This document shows positions 41,284-52,300 of a stretch of DNA of 63,132 nt, one piece after another. This DNA comes from Bacteroidales bacterium (GTDB taxonomy: Bacteria; Bacteroidota; Bacteroidia; Bacteroidales; TTA-H9), in assembly GCA_028689615.1 (NCBI GenBank), contig JAQVCV010000017.1, positions 1-63,132 on the forward strand, given 5' to 3'. Each line of letters starts with the position of its first letter. Position 1 is the first letter of the stretch. Below the pieces are notes generated by a model. It made no database searches, was not told where the DNA came from, and saw only the letters and a list, made by a program, of their open reading frames with translations. A program made the position numbers and the translations under genes.

Positions 41284-44214
41284 GTGACAAAGGACATCCG
41301 TTTATGGTTGGTCTTTCGCCAGCACAACACCCTGGGATGGTTGCCTGCTATATACGAAACCACGGGAAACATCAACGGGAAAAGGTATGGTGTTGCCGAC
41401 CGGCAGGCGGCTTTTAATAAAGAATTGCTGCTGCAATCGGATCCGGTTTTTCGAATGATAATGGCTCCGGCTGTTTCTGCCTGTACCGAGCAAGCCCTTT
41501 ACAACAAACTCTGCTCCGATAAATCTCTGTTGTTGTCAGCATGGCTGCGAAAGCTGACTCCCGATGACCTCGCCAAAACCGTGCGACCTCTGGTTGACCG
41601 CTATACCGATCAACTGCTTAAAGCTGCATGTCAAAATCATATGGAGGTTGCAGTGTTGAATCAAAACGACGATTGTCTTGAATCAGCTGATTTAAGGAGT
41701 GTTTTCGACAGTGCTACTTCGGCTGTTTATTATTTCGACAGGCACGGGCAGGGGATGTCGTACTCCCTTTCCATTCAGGTTGATGGGCAACCAATAGAAT
41801 TGCGCAAACACCGTGTGGTTGTTCTTAACCATCTTCCCGGCTGGATACTCCTGGCATCAGGTATTTACCGTTTGCCCGAGGGAACTTCGGGCAAACGGAT
41901 CGAACCCTTCTTTTCGAAAGAGAAAATTGAGGTTCCCAAAAGGGTAGAGAACGATTACCTGAAAAGATTCGTGGGGACCAACATCAGCAAAAACACTGTG
42001 GTGACCAGTGGTTTTGATGTGGTTGAAAAATCACCTGAGGTGGTTTGTCGTCTTTCCATCGAAAATGGATGGAACGGCCGACCCGGCGTGGTGGTTTTCT
42101 TTCGATACGACGGCCAGCAGATTCTTTGCACCAACCTACGCCCCAATTTCGTGATCCCGTTTTTGAATGGGGAAGATGTTTCGTTCGTGAAATTCTCACG
42201 CGATAAGCAATTTGAAGAACAGTCACTTGAAACCGTTCGTTCGCTTGGTCTTACCGGTTCTGAAGCACTGTTTCAATTCCCGTCAGCTTCATCGGCACCC
42301 GAAACCGAATGGGTTTACCTTATCAGACTTCTCAACAGGGAAGCCGATGCTTTGAAAAAGAAAAAAATAGAGATTGACCAATCGGGCCTCGATCTAAATT
42401 TTTACCTCGATTCTATTGTTGCTACACAGTCAGTGGCTGAGGGAAACGATTGGTTCGACCTTCTTGTCAGGGTTGAACTGGCGCAAGGATTGATTTTGCC
42501 TTTTACTGCTTTTCGCAACCATATTATCACCAACAACCCCCGTTTCAGCCTTCCCAATGACCAGATTCTGATTTTGCCCGAATCGTGGTTTACCGACTAC
42601 CGCCTTTTGTTGCTCTACGGAACCGATGCGGGCGATGCTGTCAGAATTCAACGGCGTTACGCGGGGTTGTTGCACGAAACTGTTGTCAACAGCCCATCAA
42701 GCCACCAGGATTCCGATTCCCAGGAATGCGCCGGGATCGCCATCCCCAAGGAGTTGAATGCCACACTGCGCTCCTACCAGGCTTATGGCTTCAGGTGGAT
42801 GGCTTCGTTGGCAGATCGGGGGTTTGGAGCCATTTTGGCCGACGATATGGGACTTGGAAAAACGCTTCAAGCCATCGCTCTGATGCTTCACTCGTGGGTA
42901 ACCAGCCGTGGCAGGGGAGGCGAGGAGGTGCCTGCCACTCCTCAGGCACAGCTCGATCTCTTCTCACTGGCCGATGCTCCACGCCGACAGCACGCCGGAG
43001 TGCTTGTGGTGGCTCCCACCAGCGTGCTGCACAACTGGAAAGCCGAACTGGCGCGGTTTGCCCCATCCTTGTCGGTTTACGTTCATGCCGGAACCAACCG
43101 CATGACGCACACCAACTTTTTATCGTCGTGCGATGTGATCCTGACCAGCTACGGGGTACTCCGCCGCGATCACGATCTGTTGTCGCGGCAATATTTCTCA
43201 GGGGTGGTTGCCGATGAAGCCCAGTTCTTTAAAAACCCCGGATCGCTCACCCACACCGCCGTTTGCATGATCAAAGCCGGTTGGCGCATTGCCCTCACCG
43301 GAACACCGGTCGAAAACTCGCTGACCGATCTGTGGGCTATCAGCCAGTTTGCCAACCCGGGGTTGTTGGGCGATTTGAATTGGTTCAAACGCCATATGGT
43401 TGCTGCTGCCAATCAAAGCACCGAAAAGACGATTCCCGATGATCTGCTCCGACTCACGGCTCCCTACCTCCTGCGTCGCACCAAAACAGAAGTTGCCCCC
43501 GAGCTCCCACCCCTCACCACGCAGAAAGTGTTGTGCGCCATGACCGATGACCAGGCCGACCTCTACAACCGCCAGCGCGACACTTTCAGGTCGGAACTGT
43601 TGAAAAACACCGATACGGCAAAGCCAGGGCTCGCCCTCGTGTTTAAAGCCCTCACCCAGTTGCGACTCACGGCATGCAACCCCGGCATCAGAAACCACGC
43701 GTGGGAACATGGAAGTGGGAAAACCGACCAGATTACTCAAACCATTGGCAATCTGGCGGCCTCGGGCAACTCGATGCTGGTGTTTAGTTCGTTTGTAAAG
43801 CACCTCGACCTGCTTGCACGTTGGTGCGACCACCAAGGTATTGGCTACGCCCTGCTCACCGGTTCCACCTCCAACCGCGAGGAAGCTATCAGGCGGTTCA
43901 ACCACCCCGATATACGCGTGTTCTTCATTTCACTGAAAGCTGGTGGCACCGGACTCAACCTCACCAAGGCCGATTACGTTTTGTTGTGCGACCCGTGGTG
44001 GACACCTGCCGCCGAATGGCAGGCCATCAGCAGGGCTCACCGTATTGGGCAGACCCGCCCGGTGGTAGCTCTCAGTTTCATAACTGCCGACACCGTCGAA
44101 GAAAAAATCGTGGCCCTGCAAGAAAAGAAGGAAGCCCTGTTTCAGGCCGTAAGCCTGGCTCACAACCCGTTGGCCGGCTTGAGCAGGGCGGAGTTGGAGG
44201 AGATGTATTTGTGA
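41284..44214 (+). CDS. SNF2-family DNA translocase
   Basis: 976 aa. A ~500-residue N-terminal region with no recognised domain precedes an SNF2 ATPase: Walker A ADDMGLGKTLQAIAL (near 517), Walker B DEAQFFKN (near 644), LTGTPVENSLTDLWAI, and motif VI RAHRIGQTRPV (near 918). It lacks a visible SWIM zinc finger or nuclease motif. Start is GTG 41284, 16 bp past the previous stop. Such enzymes remodel protein-DNA complexes, act on RNA polymerase, or belong to phage-defence operons; which applies cannot be told here. Confidence 0.9.
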   Translation: MTKDIRLWLVFRQHNTLGWLPAIYETTGNINGKRYGVADRQAAFNKELLLQSDPVFRMIMAPAVSACTEQALYNKLCSDKSLLLSAWLRKLTPDDLAKTVRPLVDRYTDQLLKAACQNHMEVAVLNQNDDCLESADLRSVFDSATSAVYYFDRHGQGMSYSLSIQVDGQPIELRKHRVVVLNHLPGWILLASGIYRLPEGTSGKRIEPFFSKEKIEVPKRVENDYLKRFVGTNISKNTVVTSGFDVVEKSPEVVCRLSIENGWNGRPGVVVFFRYDGQQILCTNLRPNFVIPFLNGEDVSFVKFSRDKQFEEQSLETVRSLGLTGSEALFQFPSASSAPETEWVYLIRLLNREADALKKKKIEIDQSGLDLNFYLDSIVATQSVAEGNDWFDLLVRVELAQGLILPFTAFRNHIITNNPRFSLPNDQILILPESWFTDYRLLLLYGTDAGDAVRIQRRYAGLLHETVVNSPSSHQDSDSQECAGIAIPKELNATLRSYQAYGFRWMASLADRGFGAILADDMGLGKTLQAIALMLHSWVTSRGRGGEEVPATPQAQLDLFSLADAPRRQHAGVLVVAPTSVLHNWKAELARFAPSLSVYVHAGTNRMTHTNFLSSCDVILTSYGVLRRDHDLLSRQYFSGVVADEAQFFKNPGSLTHTAVCMIKAGWRIALTGTPVENSLTDLWAISQFANPGLLGDLNWFKRHMVAAANQSTEKTIPDDLLRLTAPYLLRRTKTEVAPELPPLTTQKVLCAMTDDQADLYNRQRDTFRSELLKNTDTAKPGLALVFKALTQLRLTACNPGIRNHAWEHGSGKTDQITQTIGNLAASGNSMLVFSSFVKHLDLLARWCDHQGIGYALLTGSTSNREEAIRRFNHPDIRVFFISLKAGGTGLNLTKADYVLLCDPWWTPAAEWQAISRAHRIGQTRPVVALSFITADTVEEKIVALQEKKEALFQAVSLAHNPLAGLSRAELEEMYL

Positions 44215-44321
44215 ACCATCATTTTTAACTATAATTCAACCTGAACTTGTAAACTTTTCGTGTGCATTAGATGTCAGTATGGTTATGATGTATGTGTAGA
44301 TAATTTCCTTTTTTTTGAACA

Positions 44322-45470
44322 ATGTTTTTTTTAAAGTTTCATTTTGCCGGAAAATTAGTCCTGTTTTGTTCCCTACTCATTATGCACAATTGGGCAATGT
44401 CGCAAGTTAACAATCAGGATTGTCTGGGTGCTATTCCTGTTTGCCAGGGTATTTATGAGCAAGCAACGTCCTATTCAGGAACTGGTTTTATTCCAGGTGA
44501 AATAAACCCTGCATTATCGTGCCTTAATTCAGGTGAGAAAAATGACGTTTGGTATGTTCTTACTGTGCAATCTTCCGGATTGTTGTATTTTACAATTACG
44601 CCAAATGCTCCTTCTGATTATGACTGGGCGCTGTTTAATCTAACCAATAACGTTTGCGAGGATATTCAAAATATTGAAGAGTTGGAGGTTAGTTGCAATT
44701 ATGATGGGGCTACCCAGCCCACAGGAGCCAATGGAAATCCGGGTCAGCAAAATGAACCACCGGTTCCTGTTATTGCTGGGGAAACATATGTTTTAAATGT
44801 CAGCAATTTTTCTACCAATCAAACCGGGTACATGTTGGATTTTACTGTTAGTACAGCAGGTATATACGATACTCAGATACCCGCTTTAAGCGAGGTATTG
44901 CCTATACCATGCTTCAGTTCGGAGTTGACTGTCCGTTTTAGCGAATTTGTACTTTGTTCTTCGGTGAGTTTGTCAGATTTTGTGTTGATTGGGCCTTCAG
45001 GGTCTATTCCCATTATCTCCTATTCGGCAACAGGATGTCAGGGTGGAGGTAATCACGATCGTGATTATACTCTTGTGACAAGCAGTATGTTACTTGATGG
45101 TAGTTATGAACTTCAATTAAATGGTGAGGTTGAAGATTTATGTGGAAATGCCTCACAACCATCAAGCCTAGAGTTTAGTATTTATGATAATCAACCGGTT
45201 CCTCTTGAAGTTTCTTCGAATGTACCCTGCTTAGGCTCTACTTTGAATCTAGAATCAACTTTTTATAATTCTGCTAGTTATGAATGGACTGGACCTTCTG
45301 GCTTTTACTCAACGTTGCAGTCACCTCAATTGATAAATGTTAACAGCAGTGCTTCGGGAACATATACAGTTACCGTTACCTTAAGAAATGATTGCGTGTT
45401 TACTGCTGATATAAATGTTGTAGTAGGGAGCGCCCCTTTACCAACACCCAAACCTATTAAGCACAATTAA
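44322..45470 (+). CDS. Secreted surface protein 1, ends in IKHN
   Basis: 382 aa with signal peptide (LVLFCSLLIMHNWAMS). The N-terminal domain (DCLGAIPVCQGIYEQ; SCLNSGEKNDVWYVLTV; FTITPNAPSDYDWALFNL) is the kind found in proteins with gliding-motility CHU_C ends. A central Ig/PKD-like beta domain and a last domain (SNVPCLGSTLNLEST; YEWTGPSG) follow. There is no CHU_C or type A sorting domain; the protein stops at PKPIKHN, the same last four residues as the next two genes. It looks AT-richer than its neighbours. A long adhesin operon is plausible. Confidence 0.7.
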   Translation: MFFLKFHFAGKLVLFCSLLIMHNWAMSQVNNQDCLGAIPVCQGIYEQATSYSGTGFIPGEINPALSCLNSGEKNDVWYVLTVQSSGLLYFTITPNAPSDYDWALFNLTNNVCEDIQNIEELEVSCNYDGATQPTGANGNPGQQNEPPVPVIAGETYVLNVSNFSTNQTGYMLDFTVSTAGIYDTQIPALSEVLPIPCFSSELTVRFSEFVLCSSVSLSDFVLIGPSGSIPIISYSATGCQGGGNHDRDYTLVTSSMLLDGSYELQLNGEVEDLCGNASQPSSLEFSIYDNQPVPLEVSSNVPCLGSTLNLESTFYNSASYEWTGPSGFYSTLQSPQLINVNSSASGTYTVTVTLRNDCVFTADINVVVGSAPLPTPKPIKHN

Positions 45471-45622
45471 GCATCAACTATTCATTGAGGATCAGATGGT
45501 ACGTTAAATTGTGAGTTGACTATAAATATCCCTTATTTGAGCCTTTAAAAGTGCAATCATGGCGAATAATGACTGTTATCTAATTGAATAGCTTATTATT
45601 TTCTCATCAAGCAACCTTTTCC

Positions 45623-45630
45623 TACCTTTG
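45623..45630 (+). promoter_or_regulatory. -7 promoter box for surface protein 2
   Basis: TACCTTTG, 41 bp before the GTG start at 45672. Confidence 0.5.
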
Positions 45631-45671
45631 TGTTCTCTTTGAAACTGATCACACTTTAACCACCACTGTCT

Positions 45672-47321
45672 GTGAAGAATTTGTTGCTACTCTACGTCTG
45701 CCTGGCCGCAATGGTTCTTTCTGCTGTTGAAGCAAAAGCCCAAACCACCCCATCGGCCAGCCCCTCGCTTGTTTTCCACCAAATTGATCTAAGCCCTCTC
45801 AAAAGCCGCTATGCCCGTGAGTTGTTCAGGGAAAAGGCGGGGGAGATGGGGCTGCACTCAAACCAACCATTGGGACTGGATCACGCCCGGTTTGTTTTTT
45901 ATCGAAAAGTGGATGTTGTAGTTTCCGATGAGGTGATTCATCAATTGATTGCCAAATGTGTGTTAAGCGATTCGTTATCATCTGCTACTGTCAAAAAAGC
46001 GTTCATGGTTGCCAAATCCGGTACTCGTCAAGCTCATGGGGAGGAATCCATCGATGGAGATGATTTTACTGACGAATCAGAGGTGCAGTTGTGTGAAGAT
46101 GCGAATGTCTTCTGTGGTTCGAATGTATATAGTTTCCCTGCACAATCAGGAACGGGTAATCCAGCACAGCCAGGTCCTTATTATGGCTGCCTTGGGTCAC
46201 AGCCTAACCCAACATGGTACTTCATGCAGATTTTGGATGCAGGGCCGATTGAAATAGAGATGTTCAGCACTCCTCAATTTGATATTGACTTTATTTGTTG
46301 GGGACCTTTTGACTCTCCTACAGGTGGCTGTGAAACTGGTTTGACGCAGCCTAACGTGATAGACTGTAGTTTCTCCGGGTCTTGGACCGAAACTTGTAAT
46401 ATTCCTAATGCCATTCCAAACAAGTTTTATATTCTGCTCATCACAAACTATAGCGGTCAGCCTTGTGAGATCACCTTTTCGCAGAATTTTTCTTCAGGCT
46501 CTGGCTCAACCAACTGCAACATAGTTATCAATTGCTCCATGCTCTCCATCACCCGCAACGTATCGGCCTGTAACCCTGCTACCAACACCTATTCTTTATC
46601 GGGGCAGATGGAGTTTAGCAATCCCCCTACAGCCGGAACGCTTACCATCAGCGACAATACAGGTATCAGCCAAACCTTTAACCCACCTTTCAACTCTCCG
46701 CTTAATTACACCCTGAACAATATCCCCTGCGATGGTCAGGGGCATACCGTTACCGCCTCGTTTTCGGAAGATCCTGATTGCAACCTATCCGAAAACTACA
46801 ATGCCCCCGAAGCGGCTTGCCCGGGTGCCAGCATTAAGGGAGGTGGTGAAATCTGTAACGATGGTTCTACCATTGCTGTGAATATAGCCTTCAGTGGGGT
46901 GGGGCCCTTCGATTTTACATACGCCATTAATGGAAACCCAACTACGATTACCGGCTATACGGAGTCAAGTTACCTGATCGAAGCCAGCATAGCCGGCGAT
47001 TATACCATGGTGAGTGTGCAAAATGCCCTGTGTCCAGGCACTGTGAGCGGGCTTGCTACTGTGGTGGTTCATCCCCTGCCCGTTGTAAGTCTTGGAGCCG
47101 ACACTTCATTGTGTTTCGGAAGTACCATTCAACTGGATGCCGGCGCAGGATTCAAAACCTACGCCTGGTCTCCCGGAGGAACAACCCAGCAAACCTTGTT
47201 GGTAACTGCCCCAGGAATCTACTCCGTGGTGGTGACCGATTTTAATGCGTGCTCCAATTCCGATGAAATTACAGTTGGTTATCACGACGCGATAGAACCC
47301 AAGGATATAAAGCATAACTAA
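45672..47321 (+). CDS. Secreted surface protein 2, ends in IKHN
   Basis: 549 aa, starting at GTG 45672 with signal peptide (LLLLYVCLAAMVLSAVEAKA). A cysteine-bearing N-terminal domain (LCEDANVFCGSNVYSFPAQ; TWYFMQILDAGPIEIEMFS) again resembles CHU_C-type cargo. It is followed by PKD-like modules; the last (SLGADTSLCFGSTIQLDAG; YAWSPGGTTQQTLLVTAPG) is the Ig-like module that normally precedes a T9SS sorting domain. The chain ends EPKDIKHN instead. ATA-AAG-CAT-AAC encodes IKHN here, different codons from gene 1. Separated by 201 bp from gene 1 and 127 bp from gene 3. Confidence 0.72.
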   Translation: MKNLLLLYVCLAAMVLSAVEAKAQTTPSASPSLVFHQIDLSPLKSRYARELFREKAGEMGLHSNQPLGLDHARFVFYRKVDVVVSDEVIHQLIAKCVLSDSLSSATVKKAFMVAKSGTRQAHGEESIDGDDFTDESEVQLCEDANVFCGSNVYSFPAQSGTGNPAQPGPYYGCLGSQPNPTWYFMQILDAGPIEIEMFSTPQFDIDFICWGPFDSPTGGCETGLTQPNVIDCSFSGSWTETCNIPNAIPNKFYILLITNYSGQPCEITFSQNFSSGSGSTNCNIVINCSMLSITRNVSACNPATNTYSLSGQMEFSNPPTAGTLTISDNTGISQTFNPPFNSPLNYTLNNIPCDGQGHTVTASFSEDPDCNLSENYNAPEAACPGASIKGGGEICNDGSTIAVNIAFSGVGPFDFTYAINGNPTTITGYTESSYLIEASIAGDYTMVSVQNALCPGTVSGLATVVVHPLPVVSLGADTSLCFGSTIQLDAGAGFKTYAWSPGGTTQQTLLVTAPGIYSVVVTDFNACSNSDEITVGYHDAIEPKDIKHN

Positions 47322-47448
47322 TTCAGGCAATTGCCCCCACCTCCCCATGCTCCACCCTTCACTTTTTTATAAAACGTTTCAGAAACACTTCACCCGTTTA
47401 CAACCAAAGGGTGCAAACGTTTGTCTGGAAAACGTCTGTTAAGGAAAA

Positions 47449-49245
47449 ATGAAAAAATCTTTACTTGTTTCGCTGTTGAATGGGCTGAAATTCTTACTTT
47501 TGTTTCCTGTTGTTGCACTGCTAAACTTTAACCTGATGGCTCAACAGGATACTACTTTTTGGTTTGTGGCACCCGAGGTGGATGCTTCGCACGGCGATGA
47601 GCCTATCGTAGTGCGAATGGTTACGCTGGATCAACAAGCCAGTGTTACTGTTACTCAGCCTGCTGCAGCTACTTTTCCCGTTTACAATACCACGATACCT
47701 CCCTATTCGATGGGAACGATCACTCTCACCCCTTCCAAAGCCCAGATTGAAAACACCCCCTTTGGAACAGTGAATACTAAGGGGTTGATGGTGTCTTCTA
47801 CAGCCCCTGTTTCAGCCTATTACGAAGTTGCACATAGCAACAATCCGGATATTTTTCCTTTGAAAGGGCGCACGGCCTTAGGAACTGTTTTCTATATTCC
47901 TTCGCAGGATGCTTATCCAAACCAGAGTGGTGGAAACCGCCGCGAGTCGTTCGAGATAGTTGCTACAGAAAACAATACAACGGTTACCATTACGGTTACT
48001 GCCGATGTTACGAACCATGTTGCCGGAAGCACTTTTTCGATAGTCCTGAACAGAGGTGAAACCTATTCCTGCCGAACGCTTTCGCCAAATGTTGCTGTAT
48101 CATTGAAGGGTTCCAAGGTAATTGCCGACAAGCCTGTTGCCGTCACCATAGCCGACGACAGCGTGCTCCCCGGCTCTGCTGGCGGCGGTTACGATCTCAT
48201 TGGCGATCAATTGCTGCCAGTCAACCTGGTTGGGGTTGAATATATTGTGGTTAAAGGATTTGCTTACGGCTCCAGCAATTACGAGCGAGCTTTCATTCTG
48301 GCCACAGCAAACAATACTACTGTTTCGATTGATGGGGTTCCTATTGCTACAACCCTTAGTGCCGGCCAGCAATACGCACTTACTTTGGTGAACAACAGTT
48401 ATTATATCACCGCCTCCAACCCCGTTTATGTCTATCACATTAGTGGTCATAATACCGAACTTGGAAGCAGCATCATTCCACATATTACTTGTACTGGGTC
48501 GGCTGAGATTGGATTCAACCGACAAAGCAATGGCGATTTTGCCATGATGGTGCTCACCAAAACAGCGCATACATCCAATTTCACCATTGATGGTAATGCT
48601 ACCTTGCTTACAGCCTCCGATTTTGCGGTTGTTCCAGGTACTGGTGGAGTGTGGTCATGCGCCCGAAAGGAATTTAACAGCATCTCTGTTCTTGCTACAG
48701 GGGCGCATCGTATTGTTAACACAAGCGGCGTGTTTCATCTTGGAATTTTGAATAACCTGGGGGGTAGTTCGGAATATGGCTATTTTTCGAATTATACCAG
48801 TCTCTTTATCGGCGCCGACGTTTCCATCTGCCCCGAAAGCAACATCACACTCGATGCCGGCCCCGATCGCCTGAGTTATTTGTGGAGCACCGGGGCAACT
48901 TCGCAGACAATCAGTGTTTCTACTCCAGGGACTTACTGGGTGGAGGTTGACGACGAGGATTGCCCGAATCTTTCCGATACCATTGAGGTGGCCACCTTTC
49001 CCCCGTTTCCCGTTTCAATAGGCCCCGATACCGCCATTTGCCAGGGGCAGGTGCGCTTGCTCGATCCAGGCCCCGGTTATAAAGATGTTTTGTGGCAGGA
49101 TGGCTCAACCAACCCCACCTACAATGCCAACACCACAGGCCAGTACTGGGTGAGGGTGTTCGATGAAAACCTGTGCCCAACCCGCGATACGATGAACCTC
49201 ATCGTCCACCCGTTGCCCAATGCAACTTTTATAAAACATAATTGA
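47449..49245 (+). CDS. IgGFc-binding-like surface protein 3, ends in IKHN
   Basis: 598 aa with signal peptide (FLLLFPVVALLNFNLMAQ). The N-terminal two thirds (FWFVAPEVDASHGDEPIVVR; YYEVAHSNNPDIFPLKG; VFYIPSQDAYPNQSGG; ASNPVYVYHISGHNTELGSS) match the IgGFc-binding/mucin-type N-domain widespread in Bacteroidota surface proteins. Two PKD-like modules (GADVSICPESNITLDAG; GPDTAICQGQVRLLDPG) follow. The chain ends NATFIKHN with ATA-AAA-CAT-AAT. No CHU_C domain. Adhesion is likely (inference); 69 bp before the giant gene. Confidence 0.75.
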   Translation: MKKSLLVSLLNGLKFLLLFPVVALLNFNLMAQQDTTFWFVAPEVDASHGDEPIVVRMVTLDQQASVTVTQPAAATFPVYNTTIPPYSMGTITLTPSKAQIENTPFGTVNTKGLMVSSTAPVSAYYEVAHSNNPDIFPLKGRTALGTVFYIPSQDAYPNQSGGNRRESFEIVATENNTTVTITVTADVTNHVAGSTFSIVLNRGETYSCRTLSPNVAVSLKGSKVIADKPVAVTIADDSVLPGSAGGGYDLIGDQLLPVNLVGVEYIVVKGFAYGSSNYERAFILATANNTTVSIDGVPIATTLSAGQQYALTLVNNSYYITASNPVYVYHISGHNTELGSSIIPHITCTGSAEIGFNRQSNGDFAMMVLTKTAHTSNFTIDGNATLLTASDFAVVPGTGGVWSCARKEFNSISVLATGAHRIVNTSGVFHLGILNNLGGSSEYGYFSNYTSLFIGADVSICPESNITLDAGPDRLSYLWSTGATSQTISVSTPGTYWVEVDDEDCPNLSDTIEVATFPPFPVSIGPDTAICQGQVRLLDPGPGYKDVLWQDGSTNPTYNANTTGQYWVRVFDENLCPTRDTMNLIVHPLPNATFIKHN

Positions 49246-49314
49246 TCTGACTACCGTATAAACTGTTTTTTGTTGAGAATATCTGACTGAACCTAACCGA
49301 TAAGACGAGGATAA

Positions 49315-52300
49315 ATGAAGACCACCATTAAAACGCTCCGCCAATTTGCTCTGATGCTTCTGTTGGCCATTGTTGCCAACCTTACATCACAGGGGCAAAA
49401 CCTTACCACCAATCCCGATACCGTGTGTATGGGGGCAACCGAACTCTACCGCGTTGATAGTACGGCCAATTCCTACTACCAATGGTCGGTAACAGGTGGG
49501 GGTACCATCAACCATTTCTGGATGCCAAACGACACAGCAGCTCACATCAGCGTGACCTGGGACAATACTGTGGGGGAGAATACCCTGCAGGTTGTTGAAT
49601 ACAACGAGTTTGGTTGCAATGGGGACCCCAATACCCTGCTGGTGAAGCGATTTACAGTGCCGGCACCCTCCCTCAACAACGGCAATCTTACCAAATGTGT
49701 TGGCGATTCCTACACCCTTGTAGCCGCTCCCAACAGCGGTCTGCCATCGGTTACCTACCAATGGAAAAAAGATGGTGGCAACATCACAGGAGCTGTTACC
49801 AACACCCTCTCAATTGGTTCGGTTCAACTCTCCGATGCAGGTTCTTACACCTGCATCGTGGGCAACACCTGCGGAGCAACCGAAACATCGGCCTCGGTAC
49901 TGACTGTAATTTATCCTCCCACAGTCACGCTTCAGCCTTTACCAGTCAATACCTGTCTGGGACAGAACGATACACTGATTGCCCATTTCGATGGCTCAGA
50001 ACCTGTTGCTTATCAGTGGTATTTGGGAACCACTCCTGTAACAAATATACCAGGACACATTGCCGGAGCTACCAACGATACCCTCGTCATCAGCGGTGCT
50101 GCCTACACCGATACCGGTTATTACCATGTTGTGGCTACCAATACTTGCGGTTTTAATTCGAGCAACACTGTTCATTTCAACATCAATGTGCTTCCGGTAA
50201 TTACCAACCAGCCCGATAGCGTTTCGGTATGTATTGGAGCCAATGTCTCTTTTGCTGCCACGGTTACAGGCGATAGCCTCTATTACCAGTGGTATCATTA
50301 CTCGTCTGCTGTAGCCGGGGCAACCACTTCCCAACTTGATCTTACAAACGTTCAGTATGCCGACACCGGAAGCTACCATTTGCATATCTACAACAATTGC
50401 GGCTTTCTCAGAAGCGATACTGTTGACCTGAACATCAACCGTTACCCGGCCATTGTTGACCAGCCCGACAGCGTTTCGGTGTGTATCGGGGCTAACGTTA
50501 CGTTTGCTGTAACCGCCACCGGCGACAGCCTCTCTTACCAGTGGTATCACTACACCACGCCGGTAGGGACCAACTCCAACACGTTGGTGATCAACAACGC
50601 GCAGTATGCCGATACCGGTACTTACCGTTGTGAAATCTCGGTTCCGAATGGCTGCAACACCTTACCCACGGAGAATGTCGATCTGAACATCAACCGTTAC
50701 CCGGCCATTGTTGACCAGCCCGACAGCATTTCGGCCTGCCCCGGCGATTCCAGGCAGTTTGTGGTTGTTGCCACCGGCGATTCTTTAAATTACCAATGGT
50801 ATAAAAACGGGGTTGCTATGCCCGGGCAGACCATGCCCATCCTGGCGTTTGCCTCCATCAGTTACAGCGATACTGCTGATTATTACTGCGAGGTATTCAA
50901 CAACTGTAACGGTGTTCCGACACAAAATGTCAACCTCAACATCAACATCCCGCCGGCAGTCGTTTACCAGCCTGCCGATATCTCTACCTGTCTGGGTGCT
51001 GATATTACCCTGAACACCATCATCAGTGGCGACAGCCTGTTCTACCAATGGAACCGCAACGGGAATCCCATTCCCGGAGCGACAGGAGCCAGCCATCAAA
51101 TCAATCCGGTGACCCTTGCCAACATCGGTACCTTCACATGCGATGTGATGAACACCTGCGGAAACCTGACCACCTCCAATGCCGTTGTTACAGTCAACCT
51201 GGTGCCCGTGGTGGTTACCGAACCCAACGATATTTCGACATGCCCGGGTAACTCTGTTGTATTCAGCACAGTGGTAACCGGCGATTCCTTGAATTACCAA
51301 TGGTATAAAAACAATGTTGCTGTTGCCGGACAAACCAATCCAACGCTTGTGTTTTCGCCGGTTTCCTATGCCGATACCGCCGATTATTATTGTGTGATTA
51401 CCAACACCTGCGGTGACGACACAACGCGCGTAGCCAACCTGAACATCAACATTCCTCCTGTGATAACAGTTTATCCACGGGACATTTCAAGCTGTCTGGG
51501 CGATAATGAACTGCTTAGCGTGACGGCAACCGGTGATAGCTTGTTCTACCAATGGTTTCACAACACCAACCTTATTCCGGGTGCTACTGCATCATCCTAT
51601 GCTCTTACTCCGGTGACCCTTACTAACGTCGGAACCTATCAGGTGCAGGTTTATAATACCTGTGGCAACCCGGTGGTTCCCCCTGTTGATGTGACCGTCA
51701 ACCTCGTGCCTGTGATTACCGATCAGCCCGACAGCGTTTCCAAATGCCCGGGCGATGCAGTAACTTTCTCGGTAACTGCCACCGGCGATTCGCTGAATTA
51801 CCAGTGGCGTAAGAACGGCAACCTGATGCCTGGCCAGAATGGCCCATCTCTGGTGTTCCCGGCTATTGGCTATGCCGATACCGCCAACTACAGGTGTTAC
51901 ATCTGGAATACCTGTAACGATGCCCTTACCGATAATGCCCACCTCAACATCAACGTGGCTCCGGTGATTACCACCCAGCCGCAAAACCTACTCACCTGCG
52001 TGGGCGATAACAACCTGCTTAGCGTTGTAGCCACCGGCGATTCGCTCTACTACCAGTGGTACAAAAACAATGTAGCCATAGCTGGCGAAACCGGCACTAC
52101 ACTCCTTTTCACACCGGTTACCCTGGCCGACATTGGAACCTACCGGGTTGATATGCAAAACAATTGCGCCCCGGCCACCAGCAATACCGTGAACCTGTTT
52201 GCTAACATCGACCCAACGGTTATCGTGCCTCCGCGTGATGTTTCAAGTTGTCTGGGATATACAGCCAGATTTTTTGTGAGTATAAGAGCAGCAGGTTCTG

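Noticed and set aside
45471-45671. Stop-codon readthrough from the IKHN proteins into a CHU_C domain
   Set aside because: The sequence after each stop codon has no frame resembling CHU_C and the gaps are short.
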